From: Erysipelotrichales bacterium
GTDB taxonomy: Bacteria > Bacillota_I > Bacilli_A > Erysipelotrichales > Erysipelotrichaceae
Length of the DNA: 64,000 nt
Assembly (NCBI GenBank): GCA_910575705.1
Contig: CAJTFG010000002.1
Span: 1 to 64,000 of the forward strand
Reading direction: 5' to 3'
Shown here piece after piece: positions 8,581 to 17,450 of this stretch (position 1 is its first letter; every line of letters starts with the position of its first letter). Below the pieces are notes generated by a model, which did not search any database, was not told the DNA's origin, and saw only the letters and a program-made list of their open reading frames with translations. The translations under genes were made by a program, and so were the position numbers.

Positions 8581-9921
8581 ATGGCTGTTAAAAAACAGAA
8601 CCGTGCGATGTCCAAAAAGAAATCGTATGCATGGAAATATCGTATTCGCTGGAAAGTGATGATTCCTTTTTTGGTATTGGTATCGCTCGTTCTCTATCTT
8701 ATCTGTTCTTTGCTCGGCTATCTTTTTTCACCGAACCGCAATCAGATTACGATATGCGGATTTGATAAGACAGAAACATTGGAAGTGATGAACAGCCGTT
8801 TTGATGCTTCTTATGAAATCGGTGATTATTTGTTTTATGGCGAACATCTGAGTTTGTTTACTGCGGATTATGATCCTTCGATTGAAGAATGGCTGGTGGG
8901 TAAGGATTTGCTGTTGAAAAATCTGTGTACGGAAGAGACGGTAAGAATGACCATAGGTCCGGCTTTGGATCAGCAGATCGATCTGACAAAGTTGGAACCG
9001 GGATTTTATGAACTATATGTTGAAGATGATGAGCAGATAAAGAGATTGACCTATGATGAGATTTTGCCGGAGAATTCCTTTTCTACAATCGTGCGCAATG
9101 AAAAGGTAAAAACGGTAGAACTGTTGAGCGATCCTGAATTGATGCAAAATAAAAAAGCTGTTTTTGATAAGAACTATCTCTTTCTTACGGTAGAGGAAGA
9201 AAAACCGGATAAAGGTGAAATCGATGTTTTCATTGATCCGTATGGCAACAGTACCGATAAGAGAGATACTGTGGATGCGGGACAGGTATATCATAATATT
9301 TCTGAAAACAAAGAGATTTACAGCGCTGCTTTGCAGCTGAAAGAAAAATTGGAGGATGCGGGACTGCGGGTAGCGATTTCACGCGGTTCGTCAGATGAGA
9401 CAACAACGCTGTTTGGAGAAGACGGTCGTTTGATAAAGGCGTATGATGCGCATGCAAAATATTATATCAAGCTCGGTATGAACGGTTCTCCTTTTGATTA
9501 TGCCCGCGGATTGGAAGTTGTATATTCCGCATATGCATCGGATGCATTTGCGAAAGGCATTTATGAGGGACTTGTGCGAAATACAGCGCTTGTGGGCAGT
9601 ACATTGCATGACTTGGATGGGGAGCATCCCGGCTTGATACAGTCTTTACTCGTAGAAGGCAAGGACGGCCGTGTGTTGTATGATGAATACCTCTATGTGC
9701 GAGAAGCCGGTGGCAAAGGTACATTGGCCGGACGAAAAGATGAAAGATCCATGCTGAATGCGTTTGCGAAAGAAAATCGCTACGGCATGCAGGCGATCGA
9801 GTTGAATTATTTATATTTATCGAATATCGAGGATCTGAATTACTGGAAAGAAAACAAAGATCAAATTATAGAGGAGACAGCCCGTGCGTTATGCGATGCA
9901 TTGGGTGTTTCCTATGAGTAA
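8581..9921 (+). CDS. membrane-anchored protein with degenerate amidase_3 domain
   Basis: This 446-aa protein has a basic N-terminus, one transmembrane helix at about residues 28-51 and an extracytoplasmic part. The C-terminal ~215 residues follow the outline of N-acetylmuramoyl-L-alanine amidase (amidase_3): a first strand DVFIDPYGNS where active enzymes have DPGHGG, then LKEKLEDAGLRVAISR. Next comes YYIKLGMNG where FISIHAN is expected, and finally MQAIELNYLYLSNIEDL matching VELGFLSNxxD. The two zinc histidines are missing while the late glutamate is kept, so it is probably non-catalytic. It may bind peptidoglycan or regulate an amidase. AGGAGGGG precedes the ATG, 20 bases after the LicD stop, so both genes are likely co-transcribed. 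Confidence 0.72.
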   Translation: MAVKKQNRAMSKKKSYAWKYRIRWKVMIPFLVLVSLVLYLICSLLGYLFSPNRNQITICGFDKTETLEVMNSRFDASYEIGDYLFYGEHLSLFTADYDPSIEEWLVGKDLLLKNLCTEETVRMTIGPALDQQIDLTKLEPGFYELYVEDDEQIKRLTYDEILPENSFSTIVRNEKVKTVELLSDPELMQNKKAVFDKNYLFLTVEEEKPDKGEIDVFIDPYGNSTDKRDTVDAGQVYHNISENKEIYSAALQLKEKLEDAGLRVAISRGSSDETTTLFGEDGRLIKAYDAHAKYYIKLGMNGSPFDYARGLEVVYSAYASDAFAKGIYEGLVRNTALVGSTLHDLDGEHPGLIQSLLVEGKDGRVLYDEYLYVREAGGKGTLAGRKDERSMLNAFAKENRYGMQAIELNYLYLSNIEDLNYWKENKDQIIEETARALCDALGVSYE

Positions 9922-9942
9922 ATAACAGAAAGGGGAGTGCCT

Positions 9943-11796
9943 ATGCAATATCAGATTCATAAAGGAACGAAATATTATGGTGCACAAACCGTGTTTGAAA
10001 ACATTCAGTTTGAAATAAGAAATACGGAAAAAATTGCTCTGATCGGGCGAAACGGCTGCGGGAAAACGACATTGCTGCGCTGTATTGCAAAAGAAGAGGA
10101 GCTGGATAGCGGAGAGATTCATAAAGCGAATGATATACGTATTGGATATTTGTCACAGATCACATTTGCCAATGAAACAGCTGCGGTAAAAGAAGAGCTG
10201 CAGCTGGCCTTTGAGGATGTTCATCGGCAGGAGGCACTGGTACATCAGCTTGCCGAAAAGATGGAATACGATCACAGTGAAACGGTTTTAAATGCGTATG
10301 CACAAGCGCAGCAGCGCTTTGAAGAGATGGGTGGGTATACGTATGAATCCGAGATGATGACAGTAGCTACGAAGTTTGGATTCGATGAAGGAGATATGGA
10401 ACGTTCGATCGCTTCGTTCAGCGGCGGTCAGAAAACGAGGCTGGCCTTTGTTAAATTGTTGTTATCCAAACCGGATATCCTTCTTTTGGATGAACCGACC
10501 AATCATCTTGATCTTGAGACGATCGAATGGCTGGAAGGGTATATCAAGCGTTATCCGAAAGCGGTCGTATTAGTGTCGCATGACCGGATGTTTCTTGACG
10601 ATGTGGTCGATGTCGTATATGAGATAGAGTATGGCGTTATGCGCCGATATCCGGGCAATTACACAGCATATGTGAATGCGAAGAAAAGCGATATGGAACA
10701 GCAGCATAGCGCGTATATGCGGCAGCAGAAAGAAATAGAGCGCATGGAGGCGCTGATTGAAAAATTTCGTTATAAGAAAAATAAAGCGGCTTTTGCACAA
10801 TCGAAAATTAAATATTTGGAGCGGATGGATCGCATCGAGGATCCTAGATCGGATGAGAAAACTTTTCGTGCCCGCTTTCATACAAAGGTACGCGGCGGTA
10901 AACGGGTCTTGGAAATCCATGATCTGCTGATCGGCTATGATCGGCCGTTATGCAAGGTGGATCTGGAAATCATGCAGTCGCAGAAGATCGCCGTGATCGG
11001 ACCGAACGGAAAAGGAAAATCCACTTTGATGAAAACGCTCATGCGTCAGATCCCTTCGCTGGGAGGCTCCTTCTTATTAGGACATCAGATTCAGATCGGC
11101 TATTTTGATCAGGAACTCGCTCAGTTTCAATCATCGAATACGGTGTTGGAGGAGCTTTGGAATGACTTTCCTGATCTTACTCGTACAGAGGTGCGCACTG
11201 CATTGGGGTGCTTCTTGTTTACAGGGGAGGATGTATTTAAAACGGTAGATCATCTTTCCGGTGGAGAGAAAGTGCGGCTCAGCCTGGCTAAGCTGATGTT
11301 GGAAAAACCGAATTTCCTCTTGATGGATGAACCGACGAATCATTTGGATCTATTAGGAAAAGAAGCCTTGGAACAAAGTCTTCAGGACTATGAAGGTACG
11401 ATGTTATTTGTTTCGCATGACCGTTATTTTATTTCTAAGCTGGCTACCGCGATTCTCGTTATCGATGAGGGACAGGCAATGTACTATCCTTTGACTTATC
11501 AGGAATTTATGCAGAAAGATAAGGCGCCGGCAGCAGTAAAGGAAATTAAAGAAGAAATGCCTTCTAAGAAGCCGAGGCGTTCACTCAATTATGCAAAGGA
11601 AGCAGCAAAGCTGGAAAAGAAGATAGAAGAGAAAGAAAAAAAGCTGGAAGAACTGCGTGAACTTCGGTTTGAGCCGGAATATTACCATGATTATCACAAG
11701 ATGAATGAACTGGATGAACAGATTGATACGATGCATAATGAAATTAATGCCTTGATGAAAACATGGGAGGAGTATAGTTCCTATTTGGAAGAGTGA
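9943..11796 (+). CDS. ABC-F family ATPase
   Basis: ABC-F proteins have two ATPase domains and no membrane part, and act on the ribosome (translation factors or antibiotic protection). The product (617 aa) has Walker A sequences GRNGCGKTT and GPNGKGKST, signature motifs FSGGQKTRLAF and LSGGEKVRLSL, and two LLDEPTNHLDL-type Walker B regions. A charged linker lies between the domains and a C-terminal coiled coil (KLEKKIEEKEKKLEELREL) resembles Uup/YdiF types. ATG 9943 after AAAGGGGAG is preferred over GTG 9937. Whether it confers drug resistance cannot be read from the sequence. Confidence 0.9.
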   Translation: MQYQIHKGTKYYGAQTVFENIQFEIRNTEKIALIGRNGCGKTTLLRCIAKEEELDSGEIHKANDIRIGYLSQITFANETAAVKEELQLAFEDVHRQEALVHQLAEKMEYDHSETVLNAYAQAQQRFEEMGGYTYESEMMTVATKFGFDEGDMERSIASFSGGQKTRLAFVKLLLSKPDILLLDEPTNHLDLETIEWLEGYIKRYPKAVVLVSHDRMFLDDVVDVVYEIEYGVMRRYPGNYTAYVNAKKSDMEQQHSAYMRQQKEIERMEALIEKFRYKKNKAAFAQSKIKYLERMDRIEDPRSDEKTFRARFHTKVRGGKRVLEIHDLLIGYDRPLCKVDLEIMQSQKIAVIGPNGKGKSTLMKTLMRQIPSLGGSFLLGHQIQIGYFDQELAQFQSSNTVLEELWNDFPDLTRTEVRTALGCFLFTGEDVFKTVDHLSGGEKVRLSLAKLMLEKPNFLLMDEPTNHLDLLGKEALEQSLQDYEGTMLFVSHDRYFISKLATAILVIDEGQAMYYPLTYQEFMQKDKAPAAVKEIKEEMPSKKPRRSLNYAKEAAKLEKKIEEKEKKLEELRELRFEPEYYHDYHKMNELDEQIDTMHNEINALMKTWEEYSSYLEE

Positions 11797-11820
11797 GAAG
11801 AAGCAAGCGCTTCTTCTTTT
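11797..11820 (+). terminator. ABC-F gene terminator
   Basis: GAAGAAGC and GCTTCTTC form a perfect stem followed by TTTT, directly behind the stop codon. Confidence 0.8.
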
Positions 11821-11863
11821 GTATAGTATGGAAAAAAGGGATGATACTAGGTATGGTGATAGT

Positions 11864-13279
11864 ATGAAACCTTTTTGGCTGAGAGAATGTCTGAATGCAC
11901 AGCTGCTTGTCGATGATAATTTTGATATTGTCCGAAGAGATCTGATCGTTCAGGAAACTGGTTTTTCCTTTTATTTTATCGATGGCTTTATCAAGGATGA
12001 GGTCATGGAAAAAATGATGGAGTTTTTTTTGAAAAATACATTTGATTTTAAAATTAAGGATATGCGGGTATTGGCAAACCATCTCGTTCCTTATGTGGAA
12101 GTAGAGGTTTTTGAGAAAGTGGAAGAGATGACTACAGCCGTGTTGTCCGGATCCGCTCTTTTGATCATCGAGGGATATGATCAGGGAATCGTCATCGATC
12201 TGCGCACATACCCTACACGAGGGATGAGTGAACCGGAGGATGATAAGGTCCTGCGGGGAGCACGAGATGGTTTTGTGGAAACATTGGTTTTTAATACGGC
12301 GTTGATACGACGAAGGATCCGTGAGCGAACGCTGCGGATGGAATATCATATGGTTTCCAAGGCATCAAAGAGCGATGTTGTTTTGTGTTATATGAGCGAT
12401 CGCGTAAATCGCCGCGCTTTATCCATCATTCAGGAGCGTATTCGGCAGATGCATGTGGAATCTTTGACGATGAGTCAGGAAAGTTTGGCAGAGGCACTGG
12501 TCAACAGCCGATGGTACAATCCTTTTCCTAAGGTGCGGTATACCGAACGTCCGGATACGGCCGCCAGCAACATTTTGGAGGGAAAGATCGTGCTTTTGAT
12601 CGATAACTCTCCTTCGGTGTTGATTTTGCCGACACATCTCTTTGATTTCGTACAGGAGGCGCAGGATTATTATCTTCCGCCGATCACCGGGACATATTTG
12701 CGGATCGTGCGCATCTGCGTGTTCTTCATCATGTTGTTTATCACTCCTTTATGGTATTACATGAACTGCAATCCCGATCTCGTTCCTTCGTGGCTTGCGT
12801 TTATATTGATCGAAGATACGATGAACGTACCGATCCTTTTGCAATTCATGATCTTGGAATTCGGTATTGATGCTTTGAAGCTGGCTTCTTTAAATACACC
12901 GAGCTCTCTCAACAGCTCTTTCAGCATCATCGGTGCTTTGATCTTGGGAGAGTTTGCGGTCAACGCCGGCTGGTTTGCGCCGGAAGTGATCTTGTATATG
13001 GCATTTGTCGCTTTGGCTAATTTTACATCGCCGTCATATGAGCTGGGTTACGCGATCAAATTTATGCGGGTACTTTTGCTGATCTGTGTCGGTATCTTTC
13101 CTCGTTATGGATTTTGGCTGGGAATCGCTTTGGTCGGCGTTATCATCTATCGCAATAAAACCATTACCAAAGGAAGCTATTTGTATCCGCTGATCCCCTT
13201 CCATTGGGCTGATTTTAAGATGATCTTTTTAAGAAGAAAGCTGAGCGGCGAGGAAACGCATAAAGTTGTAGGAAAATAA
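11864..13279 (+). CDS. GerA/SpoVAF-family spore germination protein
   Basis: SpoVAF and the GerA A-subunits are inner spore membrane proteins acting in germinant sensing and dipicolinic acid release. This 471-aa protein has a cytosolic N-terminal half and about five transmembrane helices from residue ~285. The stretch RYTERPDTAASNILEGKIV, then LIDNSPSVLILPTHLF, is closer to SpoVAF than to GerAA. It stands alone, without other spoVA or gerB/C genes nearby. ATG 11864 is chosen because GGTGAT precedes it and because the upstream in-frame starts overlap the terminator and have no ribosome-binding site. It supports a spore-forming host. Confidence 0.85.
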   Translation: MKPFWLRECLNAQLLVDDNFDIVRRDLIVQETGFSFYFIDGFIKDEVMEKMMEFFLKNTFDFKIKDMRVLANHLVPYVEVEVFEKVEEMTTAVLSGSALLIIEGYDQGIVIDLRTYPTRGMSEPEDDKVLRGARDGFVETLVFNTALIRRRIRERTLRMEYHMVSKASKSDVVLCYMSDRVNRRALSIIQERIRQMHVESLTMSQESLAEALVNSRWYNPFPKVRYTERPDTAASNILEGKIVLLIDNSPSVLILPTHLFDFVQEAQDYYLPPITGTYLRIVRICVFFIMLFITPLWYYMNCNPDLVPSWLAFILIEDTMNVPILLQFMILEFGIDALKLASLNTPSSLNSSFSIIGALILGEFAVNAGWFAPEVILYMAFVALANFTSPSYELGYAIKFMRVLLLICVGIFPRYGFWLGIALVGVIIYRNKTITKGSYLYPLIPFHWADFKMIFLRRKLSGEETHKVVGK

Positions 13280-13319
13280 AAGCTTTTTAAGGGGAATGGT
13301 ACAAAAAACAGGAAAATTG

Positions 13320-13328
13320 TGCTAAAAT
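13320..13328 (+). promoter_or_regulatory. pfp promoter (extended -10)
   Basis: TGCTAAAAT lies 32 bases before the start of the phosphofructokinase gene; no -35 match is evident. Confidence 0.5.
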
Positions 13329-13359
13329 GATTCCGTAATAATACAGGAGGAAAGAAAAC

Positions 13360-14562
13360 ATGGCGAATTGTTTAGTAGCACAATCAGGTGGGCCTACAAC
13401 GGTCATCAATGCTAGTTTGGCAGGCGTTGTAAAAGCAAACCAGTTAAATCCGATTTATGACATTGTATACGGCGGCTTGAACGGTATCGAGGGAATCCTT
13501 CAAGAGCGCCTGTATGATCTGACGAAGATGAGCAATCTGGAAAACAGAGTATTGCGTCAGACACCTTCTTCAGCGCTCGGCAGCTGCCGTTATAAGCTGA
13601 AGCGAGATGATGAAACTGATTATCGTAAATTGGTGGAGATCATGGATAAATATGATATCGAAGTTATGTTCTACATCGGCGGCAATGATTCTATGGATAC
13701 GGTAGATGCATTGAGCCAGTGGGCAAAGAAGAATAATATCAGCAAGCGTTTTTGCGGTATTCCTAAAACGGTAGACAACGACTTGATGGTTACCGATCAC
13801 TGTCCAGGATTTGCTTCTGCGGCAAAATTCGTGAACAATGTTGTGAATTCAACTTGGCTGGATTATAACGTATATACCCGCAGCGAAGTGTTTATTCTGG
13901 AAACGATGGGTAGAGATGCCGGATGGCTGGCTGGTTCTTCTGTTGTCAGCGGTCATGTAGATCTGCTGGTACTTCCGGAAGAAGACTTTGACAAAGAAGT
14001 ATTTTTGGCACAAGTTAAAAAATGCATGGATACCAAAGGAAAATGTTATATCGTCGTAAGTGAGGGTGCTCATTTTGCGGACGGTTCTTATTTGTCAGCG
14101 GGCAAAGCTGCTAATGACGGATTTGGTCATGCTGTCTTGGGAGGAGCTGGAAATGCTCTGAAAGAGATGATCATTGAAGCGGGCATCGCTCCGCGTGCGA
14201 AAGTACAGGATCTGAGCACTGCACAGCGCTGTGCGAACTATCTGCAGTCCGAAGTCGACGTTACGGAGGCCTTTGAATTGGGTATGTCTGCACATATGCG
14301 TTCCGCAAATCCGTCTTATACGGGACAGGTTGTCGGCGTTGTACGTAAACCGGGTGAGGAGTATGATGTGGAATTTATCGCCGGACCGGCAGAAAATTTC
14401 GCAAATCACGTGAAAAATGTTCCTGCAGAATGGATCAAGCCAAACTATGAAGGATTGACAGAAGAAGCATATGAATATTTTACACCGCTGATTCAGGGAG
14501 AACCGAAACTGATTATGGACGGTGCTGTTCCAGCTACATTGAAACCGTATCATATGAAATAA
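13360..14562 (+). CDS. pfp: diphosphate-dependent 6-phosphofructokinase
   Basis: This 400-aa PfkA-superfamily enzyme phosphorylates fructose 6-phosphate. The two positions that separate PPi- from ATP-dependent enzymes both point to PPi: GGND at residues 107-110 (Asp where ATP enzymes have Gly, as in GGDGS) and PKTVDND with Lys136 (Gly in ATP enzymes). The fructose-phosphate site is preserved (ETMGRDAGWLAG). PPi enzymes are reversible and save ATP. An ATP-type paralogue is encoded at 60864-61826. AGGAGG precedes the ATG, and the gene is monocistronic between its promoter and terminator. Confidence 0.93.
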   Translation: MANCLVAQSGGPTTVINASLAGVVKANQLNPIYDIVYGGLNGIEGILQERLYDLTKMSNLENRVLRQTPSSALGSCRYKLKRDDETDYRKLVEIMDKYDIEVMFYIGGNDSMDTVDALSQWAKKNNISKRFCGIPKTVDNDLMVTDHCPGFASAAKFVNNVVNSTWLDYNVYTRSEVFILETMGRDAGWLAGSSVVSGHVDLLVLPEEDFDKEVFLAQVKKCMDTKGKCYIVVSEGAHFADGSYLSAGKAANDGFGHAVLGGAGNALKEMIIEAGIAPRAKVQDLSTAQRCANYLQSEVDVTEAFELGMSAHMRSANPSYTGQVVGVVRKPGEEYDVEFIAGPAENFANHVKNVPAEWIKPNYEGLTEEAYEYFTPLIQGEPKLIMDGAVPATLKPYHMK

Positions 14563-14565
14563 AAC

Positions 14566-14594
14566 AGGCAGAGCGAAAGCTCTGCTTTTCTTTT
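14566..14594 (+). terminator. pfp terminator
   Basis: GCAGAGC and GCTCTGC pair around GAAA and are followed by TTTTCTTTT. Confidence 0.9.
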
Positions 14595-14630
14595 CAAATA
14601 TACAGAAATTATGTAAAATATAAATATAGA

Positions 14631-14639
14631 TGTTATAAT
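14631..14639 (+). promoter_or_regulatory. promoter of the opp-like operon
   Basis: TGTTATAAT is an extended -10 element located 31 bases before the GTG start of the binding-protein gene. Confidence 0.6.
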
Positions 14640-14669
14640 ATTCATACATATTGGAGGAGAAACAGTGAA

Positions 14670-16472
14670 GTGAAAAAATTAGTGACGATTTTTATTTGCC
14701 TGATGCTGTGTATGGGGTTAGGCGGTTGCACGAAGCATCCGCAGGATACGACGCTGCGCATCGCTAGTGAGATACTTAGCGGTAATTTTATGGATGGCTT
14801 CAGTGCCAGCGATTATGACACCAATATATTAGAAATGATTCATGGCTATGCGACTTATGACTATGATGAAAACGGCTCCATGGTGCTGAATGAAGTACCG
14901 GTAAAAGAAGTGAGCCGTGAGGTGGATGCAACTACCGGCAATGTCCGGTACGACTATACGATTGCCGATGACCTGAAATGGTCAGACGGTCATCCGTTGA
15001 CGGCGGCAGATTATGTATTTGCCATCTTGTTTGATTCCAGTTGCGAATGGATGGACGCTGGTGCTATGAATGCGAATTATGATCACGTATTGGGATATGA
15101 AGAATACAATGCCGCTTCGGGTGAGGATGTATATTTCCCAGGTGTTTTATTAATCGATGAGACACATTTTAGCATTATCTTGGATGGCGCCAAACTTCCT
15201 TATTTTAATGAAATGCTCCTTGCGGCAGTATCTCCCAAACCGTTGCATATATTTACAGATGGCAAAGGAACTATCCTCACAACAGAGGCGGGAAGTCGTC
15301 TTAAGGATTATTCCATGGATGATGCAGTCGTGTACGCCAAAGAGGAATATCGCTCAGCACCTTCTATATCTTGCGGACCTTACGTTTTTGTTTCTTATGA
15401 AGACCACGTTGTGACATTGAAAAGGAATACATATTTTTTGGGCGATTTTCGTCATCAAATACCGGAAATCGATACGATCCTCATAAAAGAGATGGATACA
15501 TCGCTGCACGTAAGTGCACTGATCAACGGAGATGTGGATTTGATCACGGGTGTTTTATCAGATGAAGATCTTTTAAAGATTCAGGAGGAGGATGCGTTTA
15601 CGATAAAGGAATTTGCGGGTAAGGCATATGGAAATCTGGCTTTTGCCTGTGATTTCGGACCTGCTGCAGATATGCATGTTCGTCGTGCACTTAGTTATAT
15701 GATCGATAAACATGAGTTGATCCAAACCGTATATGGAGGAAGGGCCTCACTTGTTTCCAGCGATTACGTTCCCGCTCAATGGATGGCACAGGAAAAAGAG
15801 GAAGCTTTGGAACAGTTGCATGTATATGATTTTCATCTTGAGAAAGCTAAGGAAGAATTGGGGCAAAGCGATTATGTTTACGAAGCGGATGGAAAGACGC
15901 CGTTTGACAGTAACAAGATACAGAAAGACGGAAGTTATTTGCGCCATAATGAAAAGGGAGAAGCGTTAGTGATCCGTCATTTAGGTACTTCCGGCAATGC
16001 GGTAACGGATGTTCTTCAGCTGCAGATCACTCAGCGGGCATTGGATCTTGGTATGCGATTTGAAGTTGATTACGGTGATTTTGCGGCGCTTTCGATGCAT
16101 TATTATGAAGGAGCATCATTGGGAGATGAGCGTGTTTACCATAGCTTTAACCTTGCTAATGTGCTGCCGCCAGGATATGATCCGTATTATAATTATCACA
16201 GTCAGTTTGCCGGTACACCGATGAATCCGACTGGGATACGCGATGATGAACTGGACGCTGCTTTGGAAGTTATGGAGATGAGTGATCCGACTCAACGGGA
16301 TGATTTTCTCGATGCATGGATGACATATGAGGAGCGTTTTCATGAGATCCTTCCGGTGATCCCGCTTTATATCAGCAACGAATATGCTGTTCATGCTAAA
16401 AATATTGAAAATGTCAATGTGAATACGATGGAGGGGTACGGTCATATCATAACCGGTGTTCGTATGCAGTAA
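14670..16472 (+). CDS. oligopeptide-type ABC transporter substrate-binding lipoprotein
   Basis: This 600-aa protein is a family 5 (OppA/DppA-like) solute-binding protein, tethered outside the membrane by a lipid. The signal peptide ends in a lipobox with the lipidated Cys at about residue 20 (LGGC). The family marker LKWSDGHPLTAADYVFA lies near residue 105, and RRALSYMIDKHELIQTVYGG is the typical central segment. GTG 14670 follows GGAGGA at a spacing of 11-12 bases; no in-frame ATG is close. Two permease genes follow directly, so it is the first gene of a three-gene transporter operon. The ligand is unknown; a peptide is likely. Confidence 0.92.
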   Translation: MKKLVTIFICLMLCMGLGGCTKHPQDTTLRIASEILSGNFMDGFSASDYDTNILEMIHGYATYDYDENGSMVLNEVPVKEVSREVDATTGNVRYDYTIADDLKWSDGHPLTAADYVFAILFDSSCEWMDAGAMNANYDHVLGYEEYNAASGEDVYFPGVLLIDETHFSIILDGAKLPYFNEMLLAAVSPKPLHIFTDGKGTILTTEAGSRLKDYSMDDAVVYAKEEYRSAPSISCGPYVFVSYEDHVVTLKRNTYFLGDFRHQIPEIDTILIKEMDTSLHVSALINGDVDLITGVLSDEDLLKIQEEDAFTIKEFAGKAYGNLAFACDFGPAADMHVRRALSYMIDKHELIQTVYGGRASLVSSDYVPAQWMAQEKEEALEQLHVYDFHLEKAKEELGQSDYVYEADGKTPFDSNKIQKDGSYLRHNEKGEALVIRHLGTSGNAVTDVLQLQITQRALDLGMRFEVDYGDFAALSMHYYEGASLGDERVYHSFNLANVLPPGYDPYYNYHSQFAGTPMNPTGIRDDELDAALEVMEMSDPTQRDDFLDAWMTYEERFHEILPVIPLYISNEYAVHAKNIENVNVNTMEGYGHIITGVRMQ

Positions 16473-16490
16473 AGAAAAGGGGGTGAGGAT

Positions 16491-17450
16491 ATGAGAAAGT
16501 ATTGTTTGAAGCGATCGCTTGCTCTTATCCCCACCCTTTTTGTCATTTCTGTTATATTGTTTGCTCTTGTTAAGATGATGCCGGGTGATCCGGTGGCTAT
16601 GATGATGGATCCGCATACAAAGCCCGAACTTTATGCAGCGAGTTATGCGGTTAAAAAAGAAGAACTGGGATATAATGACACACTCCCTGTACAGTATATC
16701 CGTTATATGGAACATCTGTTGAAAGGAGAATATGGATATTCTTCCAGCTATCAAAGACCGGTAAGCGATGTTGTGACGAAGCCGCTGATGAATACGATAA
16801 TGCTAAACGGTATCGTTTTTCTTTTATCGTGCTTGCTGTCTTTGACCATTGGTGTATATTGTGCGGTTAAGAAAGACGGATATGTCGATCGTTTGATGCA
16901 ATATGTATCTATAGTCAGCATTAGTTTGCCTTCCTTTCTGTTAGGTGCTGCTTTTCTGTATCTTTTTTCCTTTTCGCTGCATCTGATTCCTATCGGTACC
17001 GTATCTTCGCCTTCTTTGATAGATAAGGCTGTTCATATGATACTTCCCGTTCTTACACTGACGCTGTTATTGTCTGGCAACTGGATACGTTATGTTCGCA
17101 ATGCTATGATTCAGGCATTGTCTGCCGACTATATCCTTGCTTTAAGAAGCAGAGGGATCCACCGCCGCCGCATTGTTGGTGTGCATGCTTTACGAAACGC
17201 TATGCTGCCGATCATGCATGTGGCAGTTATGGAACTTCCGAATTTGATCAGCGGTTCTCTCTTGATTGAAGTGCTGTTTTCTTATAACGGTATTGGGAGT
17301 ATTATGATACATGCACTCATGATGCGTGATTGTTATCTGATTCTCTCTTTGAATCTTCTCTATGCTCTTCTTTATGTGTTATCGAGTTTTACGATGGATC
17401 TGTTAAGCGCCTATCTGGATCCGCGTATTCGATTGGATAAACATGGTTAG
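16491..17450 (+). CDS. ABC transporter permease, OppB/DppB-like
   Basis: This 319-aa membrane protein has about six helices. It opens with RSLALIPTLFVISVILFALV and MMPGDPV, typical of OppB, and carries an EAA-type loop (LRSRGIHRRRIVGVHALRNA) that docks on an ATPase. The N-terminal periplasmic segment after TM1 is of ordinary length. GGGGGTGAGGAT precedes the ATG. The end overlaps the next permease gene by 8 bases, indicating coupled synthesis of the two permeases. Confidence 0.93.
   Translation: MRKYCLKRSLALIPTLFVISVILFALVKMMPGDPVAMMMDPHTKPELYAASYAVKKEELGYNDTLPVQYIRYMEHLLKGEYGYSSSYQRPVSDVVTKPLMNTIMLNGIVFLLSCLLSLTIGVYCAVKKDGYVDRLMQYVSIVSISLPSFLLGAAFLYLFSFSLHLIPIGTVSSPSLIDKAVHMILPVLTLTLLLSGNWIRYVRNAMIQALSADYILALRSRGIHRRRIVGVHALRNAMLPIMHVAVMELPNLISGSLLIEVLFSYNGIGSIMIHALMMRDCYLILSLNLLYALLYVLSSFTMDLLSAYLDPRIRLDKHG

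Noticed and set aside
16116..16754. 212-aa minus-strand open frame across the opp genes
   Set aside because: It is antisense to two well-supported genes, with no ribosome-binding site or family signal.
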